DNA of 64,000 nt from Mucilaginibacter aquatilis (GTDB lineage: Bacteria > Bacteroidota > Bacteroidia > Sphingobacteriales > Sphingobacteriaceae). The number at the start of each line of letters is the position of its first letter. Position 1 is the first letter of the stretch. The stretch spans positions 248,001 through 312,000 of the forward strand of contig NZ_WQLA01000005.1 of assembly GCF_009755275.1 (NCBI RefSeq), read 5' to 3'. The translations under genes were made by a program, and so were the position numbers. Shown piece after piece: positions 7,082 to 16,295 of this stretch. Under the pieces are notes generated by a model. It was not told the origin of the DNA. It was given only the letters and a program-made list of their open reading frames with translations, and ran no database searches.

Positions 7082-8305
7082 TTATCGTTTATGCTCAACC
7101 AGCACGTTCCTCTTATCCTCATAAAACAATATAACTCCGCTTACAAAAATCATTAATAAGGTTACAAAGCTGTAATGTTTTAATATGTCAGTGAGGGTTT
7201 GGCCTATTACATTTTTAGTTATAAGGTTGGTGAGCATGCCAAGTACACATATAATTACCAATAATGCTGTTTGCCGTTCTTTTAAAAGTATAAAGCACAA
7301 ATAGGTATAAATAAACCCGGTACACACATGGTGATGCGCCCACACCCGCCCGGGTAGTAACAGCGTAATCATATATATGAGGGATATATCAGCTAATGAA
7401 AGCTCTTCATTTTTACGAACATAACGGTCATAAGCAACCTTTAGCGTAAGCAATAGTATGCTTATAATTTGAAACACGAGTATAAAGTGTTTTAAGGTTA
7501 CACTGTTTAAGTGAAATAGCGGCTTAATACCTACTGCCATATTACCGGTATTCATTTTATTGAGCAATGCCGGTATACCTAAACTAATTATGTTTTCATC
7601 AATTTGCCCTTTGCTAAATGGAGCCACAAAGGCTTCATAGTAATCCTTCCAGTCGGTAATGCCGGTATGCACCCCGCGTAACAGTGCCGGAATCACAATA
7701 AAAGGCAACGCTGTTAAAGCTATTTGTGGCCAATGTTTGGGTCCTCGTTTAATGGCTGCAAAAACAAGGAACAGTACAGGGGTAATCTTGAAAAAGGTTC
7801 CGGCCATAAAAAACACGTAGCTCCATCCATACTGTTTACGCTTATAATACAATACACCAAGTAAAGTAAGGCATAGCACCGGCAAATTCGAATTCATCCA
7901 AATGAAGTTGTGCCAGTAAAAGCAGGCCGAAAGTGCAATTGCCAGCCCTAACGGCCACTTAAAATGCTGACCGGGGTAATACTGCTGCATAATTTTATGT
8001 ACCAGTACAAATGAGCTTATCCACAAACCATAATTAACAAAAAAGGTAAACAGGAACGCCGATACATGAAACGGCACAAGTGAAAATAGGCTGAAAAATA
8101 GCGCAGCAAAGGGAGGATAGGTAAAACCACCATCAATTAAACCGGGAGTATACAATTTGTTACCTGCTAAAAAAGCTTTCCCGGTCTCCCAATAAATGTA
8201 GTAATCGCCTTTAACGTCGGCTCGCATACCTCTGTTAAACGATATTATAGCAAAGGCAATAGTAACTACGGTTAATAAAGCAAGGTATACTTTTTTGTTA
8301 TGCAT
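7082..8305 (-). CDS. GT87 (DUF2029) family membrane glycosyltransferase
   Basis: A 407-residue polytopic membrane protein with about ten hydrophobic segments. The N-terminal part resembles family GT87 polyprenyl-phosphate-dependent mannosyltransferases: after the first membrane segment comes FNRGMRADVKGDYYIYWETG with an acidic DVKGDYY motif, then FLAGNKLYTP and GGFTYPPFAALFF. A short polar tail follows the last membrane helix. Such enzymes add a hexose from a lipid-linked donor on the outer face of the inner membrane. The acceptor is unknown, and no other envelope-sugar gene is next to it. It is divergent from a LysR regulator 107 bases away, which may control it. Confidence 0.8.
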   Translation of the reverse strand: MHNKKVYLALLTVVTIAFAIISFNRGMRADVKGDYYIYWETGKAFLAGNKLYTPGLIDGGFTYPPFAALFFSLFSLVPFHVSAFLFTFFVNYGLWISSFVLVHKIMQQYYPGQHFKWPLGLAIALSACFYWHNFIWMNSNLPVLCLTLLGVLYYKRKQYGWSYVFFMAGTFFKITPVLFLVFAAIKRGPKHWPQIALTALPFIVIPALLRGVHTGITDWKDYYEAFVAPFSKGQIDENIISLGIPALLNKMNTGNMAVGIKPLFHLNSVTLKHFILVFQIISILLLTLKVAYDRYVRKNEELSLADISLIYMITLLLPGRVWAHHHVCTGFIYTYLCFILLKERQTALLVIICVLGMLTNLITKNVIGQTLTDILKHYSFVTLLMIFVSGVILFYEDKRNVLVEHKR

Positions 8306-8412
8306 GCATGCGCCGGTAGATGTGGCGCTTCAAAACTAAGTATTTGTATTTTTTTAACCGACAACACATTGTTATTATCAGTGGTGATATAAAAAAGTTA
8401 CTTTTGATTGGT

Positions 8413-9303
8413 ATGATTTCTTTTTCTCACCGTGTGTTTTTAGAGGTTGCGGCTAATTTGAGTTTTTCAAAGGCAGCGCAGGTATTGTTTGTAACGCAAC
8501 CTGCCATAAGCAAGCATGTAAAAGCACTGGAAGATCAATATAAGCTCCCTTTGTTTGAGCGAAAAGGAAACAGCATTGTACTTACCGAGGCAGGCACAAA
8601 ACTACAAGAGTATCTTTTGCAGGCTACTGAAATTGAACGTAAAGCAGAGTATGATATGGCTTTGCTAAGCAATCAATCTTACGCGGCGGGGCATTTGCGC
8701 TTAGGGGCAAGTACTACTATAGCCTTATACATACTTCCGCCTATTCTTTCGGGTTATCAGCGTAAACATGCCAATGTTGGCGTTCAACTGGTTAACCGTA
8801 ACTCGGAGTATATTTTAAATGCGCTGTTAAATCACGAAGTAGATATTGGCATTATTGAAGTAGACAATAAACTCACTAATGTATCATATCAACCCTTTAT
8901 GGCAGATGAGGTGATTCCCGTTTGTTCGGCAAAAAGCCCGCTGGCAGGTAAATCGCTTACCTTAAAGCAGCTCACCAAAACTCCGCTTGCCCTGCGCGAG
9001 CGAGGCTCCGGAACTTTGAATGCCTTGCTGCGTTCACTAGCAGAGCATCATGTAAAACCGGCCGATTTGTTAGTTAAGATACGACTGGGAGGAACTGAAG
9101 CACTTAAAAATTTTCTATTAGCCGATCAGTGCCTTGGGTTTATGCCCCGCCCATCCATAAAACGCGAACTCGCCGAAGGCGACCTTGTGGAAGTGCCAGT
9201 TGAAGACTTGAAAATAGTAAGGAACTTTTATTTTATACGCCGCAAAGGTACCGAAGACTATGGGCTTACAACCAACTTTATCAATTATGCGTTGGAACAT
9301 TAA
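8413..9303 (+). CDS. LysR family transcriptional regulator
   Basis: A 296-residue regulator. The start at 8413 (MISFSHRVFLEVAANLSFSK) is the standard LysR N terminus; the frame remains open upstream to 8320 but those residues are unrelated. The winged HTH covers about 1-62, with AAQVLFVTQPAISKHVKALE as helix-turn-helix. Residues from about 90 to the end form the periplasmic-binding-like effector domain (LRLGASTTIALYILPPILSG). A TACTTTTG box at 8399-8406 is so close to the ATG that the mRNA may be almost leaderless. The divergent GT87 gene is the obvious candidate target; the effector is unknown. Confidence 0.92.
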   Translation: MISFSHRVFLEVAANLSFSKAAQVLFVTQPAISKHVKALEDQYKLPLFERKGNSIVLTEAGTKLQEYLLQATEIERKAEYDMALLSNQSYAAGHLRLGASTTIALYILPPILSGYQRKHANVGVQLVNRNSEYILNALLNHEVDIGIIEVDNKLTNVSYQPFMADEVIPVCSAKSPLAGKSLTLKQLTKTPLALRERGSGTLNALLRSLAEHHVKPADLLVKIRLGGTEALKNFLLADQCLGFMPRPSIKRELAEGDLVEVPVEDLKIVRNFYFIRRKGTEDYGLTTNFINYALEH

Positions 9304-9379
9304 TTTAAATTTCTTGAAACTTTAAATTTTTAACCTTGTAGTATTAAAGGTTCAATTAAACGAATTAAAACATACTACT

Positions 9380-9937
9380 ATGGGAACATTGAATAACCGT
9401 AAGGTAGCCATCCTTACAGAAGAAGGGTTTGAGCAGGTAGAGTTAACCAGCCCTAAACAGGCGCTTGAAGCAGCAGGTGCAACGGTACATATCATATCGC
9501 CACAAAGCGGAACTATTAAAGCCTGGGATAAAGACAACTGGGGTATTGAGGTTAATGTTGACAAGTTATTAACCGATGCAAGTCCGGATGATTATGATGC
9601 ACTGGTATTACCGGGCGGTGTATTAAACCCCGATAAATTACGTCAGAATAAAGATGCGGTAGCATTTGTATCGGCCTTTTTAGATGAGGGAAAACCATTA
9701 GCAGCTATATGCCATGGCCCCCAGATGCTAATTGAAACAGGCTTAATTAAAGGCAGAAAAGTAACATCATACCCATCATTACAAACCGACTTGCAAAATG
9801 CAGGTGCCGAATGGGTGGATGAAGAAGTGGTAACGGATAACGGGTTAGTAACCAGCCGTACACCTGCCGATTTAGATGCGTTTAACAGAAAAACCATTGA
9901 AGAAATTGGTGAGGGCGTACACGAAACCAACTCATAA
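9380..9937 (+). CDS. PfpI/DJ-1 family class I glutamine-amidotransferase-like protein
   Basis: A 185-residue cytoplasmic protein of the DJ-1/PfpI superfamily (YhbO/YraA-like). The nucleophile elbow is AAICHGPQML with Cys111-His112, and the LPGG motif at 77-80 and EEGFEQVEL near residue 15 supply the other conserved positions. Family members are reported as chaperones, deglycases or proteases; which applies is disputed in the literature and cannot be decided here. It is monocistronic: 76 bases follow the LysR gene, and a perfect hairpin follows the stop. Confidence 0.93.
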   Translation: MGTLNNRKVAILTEEGFEQVELTSPKQALEAAGATVHIISPQSGTIKAWDKDNWGIEVNVDKLLTDASPDDYDALVLPGGVLNPDKLRQNKDAVAFVSAFLDEGKPLAAICHGPQMLIETGLIKGRKVTSYPSLQTDLQNAGAEWVDEEVVTDNGLVTSRTPADLDAFNRKTIEEIGEGVHETNS

Positions 9938-9951
9938 TAGCCAATTAAAAA

Positions 9952-9992
9952 ATAAAGCCATCTTAAAAGCGTTGTTTTTAAGATGGCTTTAT
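9952..9992 (+). terminator. Perfect 17-bp hairpin after the PfpI-like gene
   Basis: ATAAAGCCATCTTAAAA (9952-9968) is the exact reverse complement of 9976-9992, with a 7-base loop. T-rich on its 3' arm; probably the terminator of the upstream gene. Confidence 0.75.
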
Positions 9993-10027
9993 AATGTATA
10001 TTGCCGTTGCTAAATTAATTTATTTCT

Positions 10028-10522
10028 ATGCTCAATATTCGACCCGCTACCCTGGCCGATGCCGATATCATTGTGAAAATAGCACATCAAACCTGGTGGC
10101 CTACCTACCGTTCAATTTTATCAACAGAGCAAATTACCTACATGCTTGATGCCATGTATGTATCAGATAAGGTTGCTCATCAAATTGACGAAGGCGAACA
10201 AACATACATTTTACTGGAAGAAGAAGGTACTCCTGTTGCCTTTGCGTCATACGGTTTGCGCAATGATGACGAAAATGTTATTAAGCTGCATAAACTATAC
10301 TGCCACCCAACTACACAAGGAAAAGGTTATGGCCGTAAATTAGTTGATGCGGTAGTTGAAGCCACACGCCAGGCTGGAATTAAAACGTTGGATTTAAACG
10401 TAAACCGCAACAACAAAGCAAAAGATTTTTATCAGAAATTAGGCTTCACCCTACTGCGCGATGAGGACATTCCTATTGGCCCTTACTGGATGAATGACCA
10501 TGTAATGCGCAAAGAACTTTAA
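10028..10522 (+). CDS. GNAT family N-acetyltransferase
   Basis: A 164-residue single-domain acetyltransferase using acetyl-CoA. The N-terminal IRPATLADADIIVKIAHQTW, the central strand KLHKLYCHPTTQGKGYGRKLVD containing the acetyl-CoA pyrophosphate-binding loop (Q/R-x-x-G-x-G/A as TQGKGYG), and the C-terminal LDLNVNRNNKAKDFYQKLGF are all typical. The substrate is unknown. The stop codon overlaps that of the convergent GNAT gene by 4 bases; the two are only distantly alike. Confidence 0.92.
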   Translation: MLNIRPATLADADIIVKIAHQTWWPTYRSILSTEQITYMLDAMYVSDKVAHQIDEGEQTYILLEEEGTPVAFASYGLRNDDENVIKLHKLYCHPTTQGKGYGRKLVDAVVEATRQAGIKTLDLNVNRNNKAKDFYQKLGFTLLRDEDIPIGPYWMNDHVMRKEL

Positions 10523-11031
10523 GCGTCGCTTGCTTTCGTATATAAATCTAACTCGCGGCCATCAACCCATACGGGCTTTGCATAAATAAAGCCAAGTTTG
10601 GTTAATAATTTTATTGATCGTTGATTATCGGGTTGCGTTATAGCGGCCACAACAGGCCAGCCAAATACATTAAATGCATAATTTATTGTTGCCAATGCGG
10701 CTTCGCTGGCATAGCCGTTACCCTCAAATTGAGGAAGGAGGGCATAACCTAAATCTGCATAAGCAAGGTATTCACGTTTTAACAAACCACACATGCCAAT
10801 GGCCTGCCCCGATTCCTTTGACTCCATCATGTAAAGGCCGAAGCCGTTAATGGCGTAATTCATTAAAATAACCTTAACCAGGTAATTATTAGCTTCGGCA
10901 ATAGTTTGTATACCTCTGTCTCCTATATATTGCTTCCAGGTAGGTGTATTAAGCAGTTCAACAATAAACGGAGCATCGTTTATGCTGAATTTTCTTAATA
11001 CCAGTCTTTCGGTCTCAAGAATGATTGACAT
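10519..11031 (-). CDS. GNAT family N-acetyltransferase, RimJ/RimL type
   Basis: About 170 residues, starting at Met in MSIILETERLVLRKFSIND, the usual first strand of RimJ/RimL-like acetyltransferases. An upstream ATG at 11055 would add only eight residues. The acetyl-CoA site is visible as LLPQFEGNGYASEAALA, followed by NQRSIKLLTKLGF. These enzymes acetylate protein N termini or small amines; the substrate is unknown. A 16-base direct repeat (TTATGCTGAATTTTCT) at 10980-10995 and 11031-11046 makes RKFSI occur both before and after the chosen start. The gene converges with the neighbouring GNAT gene. Confidence 0.9.
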   Translation of the reverse strand: MSIILETERLVLRKFSINDAPFIVELLNTPTWKQYIGDRGIQTIAEANNYLVKVILMNYAINGFGLYMMESKESGQAIGMCGLLKREYLAYADLGYALLPQFEGNGYASEAALATINYAFNVFGWPVVAAITQPDNQRSIKLLTKLGFIYAKPVWVDGRELDLYTKASDA

Positions 11032-11053
11032 TATGCTGAATTTTCTATTAACC

Positions 11054-11088
11054 AAAAAGCCACAGGTAAATTGTCCTGTGGCTTTTAT
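11054..11088 (-). terminator. Terminator of the M61-M28 peptidase operon
   Basis: AAAAAGCCACAGG (11054-11066) pairs with CCTGTGGCTTTT (11075-11086). Read on the minus strand it follows the M28 stop codon and ends in a T run. Confidence 0.8.
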
Positions 11089-11105
11089 TTATATGCAACA
11101 CTTAA

Positions 11106-12413
11106 CTATCTGTCCAATTTTGGTATGCGTGTAGGCGTATCTTTACCAGCTACAATACTGCGCGAGCTTAAAGCGATGGCATGTATGGTTGCGGTGATAT
11201 TTTTTACATCCAACGAGCTGTATTCGTCCTTAACGCTGTGATACAATTTATCGGTATCAATTTGATCGGTTGATATGGTATGCGCCGGTACTCCTAAACG
11301 GGCCAGGGTGGCATTATCGCTGCGGTAAAATAAATCCTGCGCCGGGTATGGGTCCGGGTGAAAAGTGAAGGCTGTACCTTGCAGGTTGCTTTGCAAAATT
11401 TTTCCAAAATCAGAGCGCTCATAACCAGTAATAAACGCGGTGTTTTTTCCAAACTTCGATTCTTTACCAATCATTTCAATGTTAAACATGGCAACTACTT
11501 TGTCGGGATTTAGCTGTTGAGAAAAATAACGGGCTCCGTAACCACCAATTTCCTCAGCGGTAAAGGCAACGAATATCAGCGTACGCTCATTATTTTTAAG
11601 CTTGTTAAAGTATTTAGCCAAGCTTATCATGGCAGTTGTGCCTGATGCGTCATCATCGGCACCGTTTGCAATACTATCACCTTGCATAGCAGGTAAAATG
11701 CCTAAGTGATCATAATGCCCCGAAAACACCACATATTCATCTTTTTTGCTTTTTCCCGGAATCATACCGGCAACATTAAATATCGGTGGATTTTGAACCT
11801 CGGTTTTGTAGCTGGCCTTAAAGTTTTTTACTTCGCCAAAACTGCCAAGTACCATCACTACCTGCTGCGCCGACGCTTCTGCAGGCTTGCTCATTGAGAT
11901 TGAACCGCTGTTAAAACGCTGACGTAACTGGTTAAATAAATCCTTATGTGCCTGATCAACTAAAACAAGCGTTTTTTTATTACCACGGAGATAAGTACGG
12001 TACTCTGTCCTGAAGTTTTTGTCGGCATCAATACGCGCAACTTCAACATCGGCATTGTTATCCCAATTAAAAGAGCTACCCGCATAAACGGCTACATTTT
12101 GTGCGTCAATACTTTGCCCCTCAATTGTGGCGCTGCTTTCAACAGGTGCAGTGCGGTAAACTGTAAAGTTTTGTCTAAAACCCTTCTCTCCGGTTAAGGG
12201 CTGCAAACCAGCCTTTTTAAACTCCGCCTCAATAAAGGTTGCGGCCTTATCTATTCCGGGCGTAAAGGTGCCACGTCCCTGCATCTCATCGGCCGATAGC
12301 GTCTTGATGAGACGCTGCACATCGGTTTCGTCAATAAGTTTATTGATATCTTGCGCATAACTGCTAAAACCGGCAGCCAGCAGCGCAATAGCTGCTACAT
12401 ACTTTCTCATCAC
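11106..12413 (-). CDS. M28 family zinc peptidase, exported
   Basis: A 435-residue exported metallopeptidase with a signal peptide (MMRKYVAAIALLAAGFSSYA). The M28 co-catalytic zinc residues appear in order: FSGHYDHLG (His/Asp), ANGADDDASGTTAMISLA (bridging Asp), FTAEEIGGYGARYF (Glu-Glu), NIEMIGK and, near the end, HTISTDQIDTDKLYHSV. The region between residues ~85 and 200 is a protease-associated-like insertion. It probably acts as an aminopeptidase in the periplasm. The gene begins one base after the M61 peptidase gene, so the two form one transcription unit for peptide breakdown, closed by a hairpin terminator. Confidence 0.93.
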   Translation of the reverse strand: MMRKYVAAIALLAAGFSSYAQDINKLIDETDVQRLIKTLSADEMQGRGTFTPGIDKAATFIEAEFKKAGLQPLTGEKGFRQNFTVYRTAPVESSATIEGQSIDAQNVAVYAGSSFNWDNNADVEVARIDADKNFRTEYRTYLRGNKKTLVLVDQAHKDLFNQLRQRFNSGSISMSKPAEASAQQVVMVLGSFGEVKNFKASYKTEVQNPPIFNVAGMIPGKSKKDEYVVFSGHYDHLGILPAMQGDSIANGADDDASGTTAMISLAKYFNKLKNNERTLIFVAFTAEEIGGYGARYFSQQLNPDKVVAMFNIEMIGKESKFGKNTAFITGYERSDFGKILQSNLQGTAFTFHPDPYPAQDLFYRSDNATLARLGVPAHTISTDQIDTDKLYHSVKDEYSSLDVKNITATIHAIALSSRSIVAGKDTPTRIPKLDR

Positions 12414-12414
12414 T

Positions 12415-14280
12415 TTATTTAATTTTCGAATTTAACCAATTATTACGAAACTGCATTTGCGCAGCAGAAGGTTCTTTACCAGCAGCCTCGTAAGTAACAA
12501 CCTCAAAAGCCGGGTTTTCTTCCAGCGTTACCACCGTTTGGTGATTGCCGGCCCTGTTTTTATAATTCACGGTAATTTTATCACCTGGCCTTTTTGCATT
12601 TATAGCATCGGCAAGAGCCTGGCCGTTAGCTTGTATGGTGTTACCGTCAACATTTAACAGCACATCGCCGGCATCCAGGCCTGCTTTATAAAACGGGGTA
12701 TTCATAGCCAAACTTGTACCAATAAGCAGTCCGTTGTTGTCTACACCAATAGCCTGTCCCGACCGCCCACGACCTCCGGCACCACTAAGCGCACCCGCCC
12801 ACGCCTTTCCGGCCTGTGCTTTACGTAAAATGAGTGCTGCATTATCTAAAAGCTTAGCGTAATCGTTTTTTTCAAACCCGTTTATGTACCGTTTAAAAAA
12901 ATCAGCAGCAAAAGCGGCATCCTTGGTAAAAGCGGCCAATACATTTTGTAAATCAACTATGGTATACGGCTTTTCGGGCTTACCATGTGTTAACCATATG
13001 GCACGCATATAATCATCAAGTGTTAACTTAAATTGGCTGCGCAGGCGTAAGTCAAGCGCTAGCGCTGTTGCACCACCATACGTATAATAGCTGGTAAACA
13101 CATTGGCATTATTATTTTGATCAATTGATGTACCTGCATCGGCAAATACAGCATAACGGCTCATTTGGGCAGGTGAATAGTGATTGGCCGCAGGTGATAT
13201 CAGCACCGTGTTTACTAATCCCGCAATTGTGCGGTTATGATCGGTTAAAGACATCAGCCCGGCACGTTCTAAAATTAAGCCGCCATAGTATTGAGTGAAA
13301 CCTTCGGCAAACCAAAGCTCATTACTCATATTAGCATGCGTAAAATTAAAGGGCTCTAAAGTTTTTGGGCGTATACGTTCCACATTCCAGCTATGGAAAT
13401 ACTCGTGCGAAAATGTACCTAACAACCGCACTTCATTACCCGCAATTTTAGGTGTAGTTTGTACAATACTGGTTGAGTTGCGGTGCTCCATACCATCACC
13501 TGCATTGCTCGAAGCTACGTCATGTAGGAATACGTAATTACCGTAATCATATACAGGCAACTCGCCAAAAACAGCTTGGGCCTCAAGTGTAACTTTTTTT
13601 ACCATTTGACCAAAGCCGTCAATAGTTGCCTGATCGTCGTCGCTATGCGAAGTTAAATGTATTGCCTGCTTTTTGCCGTCGGCATTCACAATGTCCCAGC
13701 TGTACTTTTTGTATGGCGCCAACGATGTTGGACTATCCATCATGTACTGAAAATTTGGTGCTGAGTATACATTGCCTGATTGGGGCTTAAGCTGCGTTGC
13801 TACCTTCCAGCCATACTTATCCAAATCGTTAAACTTGAAAGTTAATGGACGCTTATCCATGCCAACTACCCACATAAAAGCGGCGGGCATATTTAAATGC
13901 GCGTTACTAGCATCAATACCAACATAAGTACCGTCCATGTGATTGCCAAATAAAGTATAGGTAACAATCACCGTGCTGCCGTGGCTGGCAATTTCCCAAA
14001 CATCTCCTTCAATTTGCTTAACGCTTAGCGGCTTATTGCTTTCGCCAACAGCTTTTACGTTATAAACGTTTTTACCAAACTCGTGCGTGGCATAACGCCC
14101 CGGCGATGATCGGCTCATTCTGAAGCGCATAACACCAGCAGGGACTTGCGGCACCCTCATGCTTATTTCAGCTTCGTGGTGTATGGCGTTTGGAAAAGAA
14201 ACGGTATAAGATATTTCGCTTTGAGCTAAAGCAGTAGCCGACAACAGCAAAGCCGTGGCCGACAGGATAAGATTTTTCAT
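12415..14280 (-). CDS. M61 family (glycyl) aminopeptidase with PDZ domain, exported
   Basis: A 621-residue exported zinc peptidase. A signal peptide (about 1-19) is followed by the M61 N-terminal beta domain. The catalytic domain carries HEYFH at 292-296 in SHEYFHSWNVERIRP and a downstream NELWFAEGFTQYYGG supplying the third zinc ligand Glu. A PDZ domain near 510-590 includes GIGVDNNGLLIGTSLAMNTP and AGLDAGDVLLNVDG. The architecture matches the M61 glycyl aminopeptidases known from Sphingomonas. It is the first gene of the M61-M28 pair. A 16-bp perfect inverted repeat about 80-110 bases upstream may be an operator or the end of hemH. Confidence 0.94.
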   Translation of the reverse strand: MKNLILSATALLLSATALAQSEISYTVSFPNAIHHEAEISMRVPQVPAGVMRFRMSRSSPGRYATHEFGKNVYNVKAVGESNKPLSVKQIEGDVWEIASHGSTVIVTYTLFGNHMDGTYVGIDASNAHLNMPAAFMWVVGMDKRPLTFKFNDLDKYGWKVATQLKPQSGNVYSAPNFQYMMDSPTSLAPYKKYSWDIVNADGKKQAIHLTSHSDDDQATIDGFGQMVKKVTLEAQAVFGELPVYDYGNYVFLHDVASSNAGDGMEHRNSTSIVQTTPKIAGNEVRLLGTFSHEYFHSWNVERIRPKTLEPFNFTHANMSNELWFAEGFTQYYGGLILERAGLMSLTDHNRTIAGLVNTVLISPAANHYSPAQMSRYAVFADAGTSIDQNNNANVFTSYYTYGGATALALDLRLRSQFKLTLDDYMRAIWLTHGKPEKPYTIVDLQNVLAAFTKDAAFAADFFKRYINGFEKNDYAKLLDNAALILRKAQAGKAWAGALSGAGGRGRSGQAIGVDNNGLLIGTSLAMNTPFYKAGLDAGDVLLNVDGNTIQANGQALADAINAKRPGDKITVNYKNRAGNHQTVVTLEENPAFEVVTYEAAGKEPSAAQMQFRNNWLNSKIK

Positions 14281-14355
14281 TTGAGCTTAAAGTAGTTTCG
14301 GGTTTGAAAATACTAAATTTTAACGAATGAAAAATGTTGTTTAACGAAAGTTACG

Positions 14356-14393
14356 TAATGTTTTGATAGCTGCCACTAGCTATCAAAACATTA
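14356..14393. repeat. Perfect 16-bp inverted repeat between hemH and the M61 gene
   Basis: TAATGTTTTGATAGCT (14356-14371) is the exact reverse complement of 14378-14393, with a 6-base loop. There is no T tract on the side expected for a hemH terminator. It could therefore be an operator for the peptidase operon as well as a transcript end. Confidence 0.6.
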
Positions 14394-14406
14394 TCAGGAG
14401 TTATAA

Positions 14407-15420
14407 CTAATTCTCCCGCACCATGCGCTCAAGAGCGTCAATCCACAAAGGTGAGTCGTTCAGGCTTTCTACCAGTTGTACGTGCTCACCACCTGCGTGC
14501 TTAAATTCTTCATCGTACTCAACCGATACCTCGAAAATTGTTTCCAAACAATCGGCCACAAAGGCCGGGCAAAACACTAACAAGCGCTTTACGCCTTTCT
14601 TGGCTAACTCGGCAATTACCTCACTGGTGTAAGGCTGCATCCAAGGGTCGCGGCCCAGGCGCGATTGGAATGTAAGTGTATATTTTTCTTTAGGAATGTT
14701 CAAACGCTCTGCAATAAGGCGGGCAGTTGCATGGCTTTGCGCGCTGTAGCAAAAGCGGTTAGCGCCGGTAATAGTTTGGCAGCAATCGGCAGATTTAAGG
14801 CAGTGCTTACCGGTTTCATCAGCCTTAATCATTTGCCGCTGCGGCAAGCCATGAAAGCTGAAAAGCACATGATCGTACTCTTCGGGCTTATGTTTTGCAC
14901 CATTTTGCGCAAACGCCTCTATAATAAGGTCGTCATCATAATATGAATTTACAAAGCTCATGGCAGGTATAGTTTGCCACTTGCTTACAATTTCCATTAC
15001 TTTTTGATGCACTGAACCTGTTGACGCAGACGCGTACTGTGGAAACAATGGAATTACCTGTATTGATGTTACCTGTGCTGCACGCAACTTAGCCAGGGCC
15101 GATTCAATTGACGGGCTTTGATAGCGCATAGCCATCTCCACATGATATTCGTCACCAAGACGTTGCTTTAAAAGTTCAGTAGTTTTAACAGTATAAATCA
15201 TTAACGGCGAACCTTCTTCGGTCCATATCTCTCGGTAAGACTTAGCCGACTTAGGAGCGCGAAAAGGCACAATTATACCTTTGATGAGCAGGAAACGGTT
15301 AAATGCATTAATGTCTATAACCCGTTCATCCATTAAAAACTGATCGAGGTAACGTCTAACCGCCGGTGTTTCGGGATTATCGGGCGTACCTAAATTAACT
15401 AATAAAACTCCTTTTTTCAT
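14407..15420 (-). CDS. hemH: ferrochelatase
   Basis: Inserts iron into protoporphyrin IX, the last step of protoheme synthesis. The 337-residue length is normal. It begins KKGVLLVNLGTPDNP, followed by YREIWTEEGSPLM, the MRYQSPSIESAL region, LFPQYASASTGS, and LFSFHGLPQRQM, which contains the catalytic His. Later motifs are FQSRLGRDPWMQPYT and VFCPAFVADCLETIFEV with the conserved acidic side chains. Several cysteines lie in CLKSADCCQTITGANRFCY; some ferrochelatases have an iron-sulfur cluster, but I cannot tell whether these bind one. It is downstream of ispH and crtW on the same strand. Confidence 0.97.
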   Translation of the reverse strand: MKKGVLLVNLGTPDNPETPAVRRYLDQFLMDERVIDINAFNRFLLIKGIIVPFRAPKSAKSYREIWTEEGSPLMIYTVKTTELLKQRLGDEYHVEMAMRYQSPSIESALAKLRAAQVTSIQVIPLFPQYASASTGSVHQKVMEIVSKWQTIPAMSFVNSYYDDDLIIEAFAQNGAKHKPEEYDHVLFSFHGLPQRQMIKADETGKHCLKSADCCQTITGANRFCYSAQSHATARLIAERLNIPKEKYTLTFQSRLGRDPWMQPYTSEVIAELAKKGVKRLLVFCPAFVADCLETIFEVSVEYDEEFKHAGGEHVQLVESLNDSPLWIDALERMVREN

Positions 15421-15544
15421 CTATATGTCCTAAACCCTTTTAAAGAGCATTTTAAGGATTGCAAATATCCTATTTATTTTGTCAAACTAAAGCAATACTG
15501 GCATTGCAGGTTGTGATTTTAGTCACGCAACTGAACACAAACCA

Positions 15545-16240
15545 TCATGACTTTGCCTTCCATAACATCCACCAGGGTGTGCCTGGCGAGGCGTGATGTT
15601 CATAATGATAACCAAAAAAATAGCACGAAAAGAATGCTACTACATGGTTTTTCTTTTGCGACGTGGAATGATACGGATTATCATGTTCGCCTTTATGAGG
15701 CTTATATGTACCGAAGTAAAAAAGCTGTAAAGTGCTAAGTAACGATGGCACCACCCAAAATAAAATAAGGTTAGGTTGCGCAATCCATAGCTTAAGCAAG
15801 TTGAATAAGGCGGCCATAAATATCACCTGCCACACGGATAAGTAATTACGTATAAACCTTATATACCAAGCCCAAAAACCACCATGGTGATAGTCAGGAT
15901 CATCATTGGTGTGAACGTGACTATGGTGTTTGTGGTGTTTTTTTAAAAGCGTTGGATACCAAAAAGCAGCGTATAAAAACGTGGTGATATAACCGGCAGC
16001 ATTATTCACCGCCTTGTTTGCAGATACGGTTCCATGCATGGCGTCATGCGCGGTAATAAACAACCCGGTATATAAGTGCATTTGCACCAGTATAAATATA
16101 TAAAGTAATGGGTTGGTGAAACTTACCTGCCATTGCATAAGCAGTATGGTTGATGTAAGCCAAAGGCCGATTATAACCAAAGCAACCCCCACTCCTCCTG
16201 CCGGATAAGTTTTTTTAACGAAAGGGGTTTCGAGTGCCAT
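15545..16240 (-). CDS. crtW: beta-carotene ketolase-like (CrtW) membrane di-iron oxygenase
   Basis: A 231-residue integral membrane protein of the fatty acid desaturase/hydroxylase superfamily. The three histidine clusters that bind two irons are HDAMH (65-69), HHKHHSHVH (102-110) and HYEHH (212-216). The sequence around them fits CrtW carotenoid ketolases better than lipid desaturases: MHLYTGLFITAHDAMHGTV, HTNDDPDYHHGGFW and LQLFYFGTYKPHK. CrtW converts beta-carotene to echinenone and canthaxanthin. It starts 55 bases after ispH on the same strand, and IspH supplies isoprenoid precursors. No other carotenoid gene is present. A lipid hydroxylase is the alternative. Confidence 0.78.
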   Translation of the reverse strand: MALETPFVKKTYPAGGVGVALVIIGLWLTSTILLMQWQVSFTNPLLYIFILVQMHLYTGLFITAHDAMHGTVSANKAVNNAAGYITTFLYAAFWYPTLLKKHHKHHSHVHTNDDPDYHHGGFWAWYIRFIRNYLSVWQVIFMAALFNLLKLWIAQPNLILFWVVPSLLSTLQLFYFGTYKPHKGEHDNPYHSTSQKKNHVVAFFSCYFFGYHYEHHASPGTPWWMLWKAKS

Positions 16241-16295
16241 TATTAAACTAACGTAGGTATTAGTGAAATGTTCCCTTTTAGGTAAGTAGTAAATC

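Noticed and set aside
10980-11046. Tandem duplication at the start of the RimJ/RimL-type gene
   Set aside because: A 16-base direct repeat is present but short, and it does not change the frame; noted in the gene entry only.
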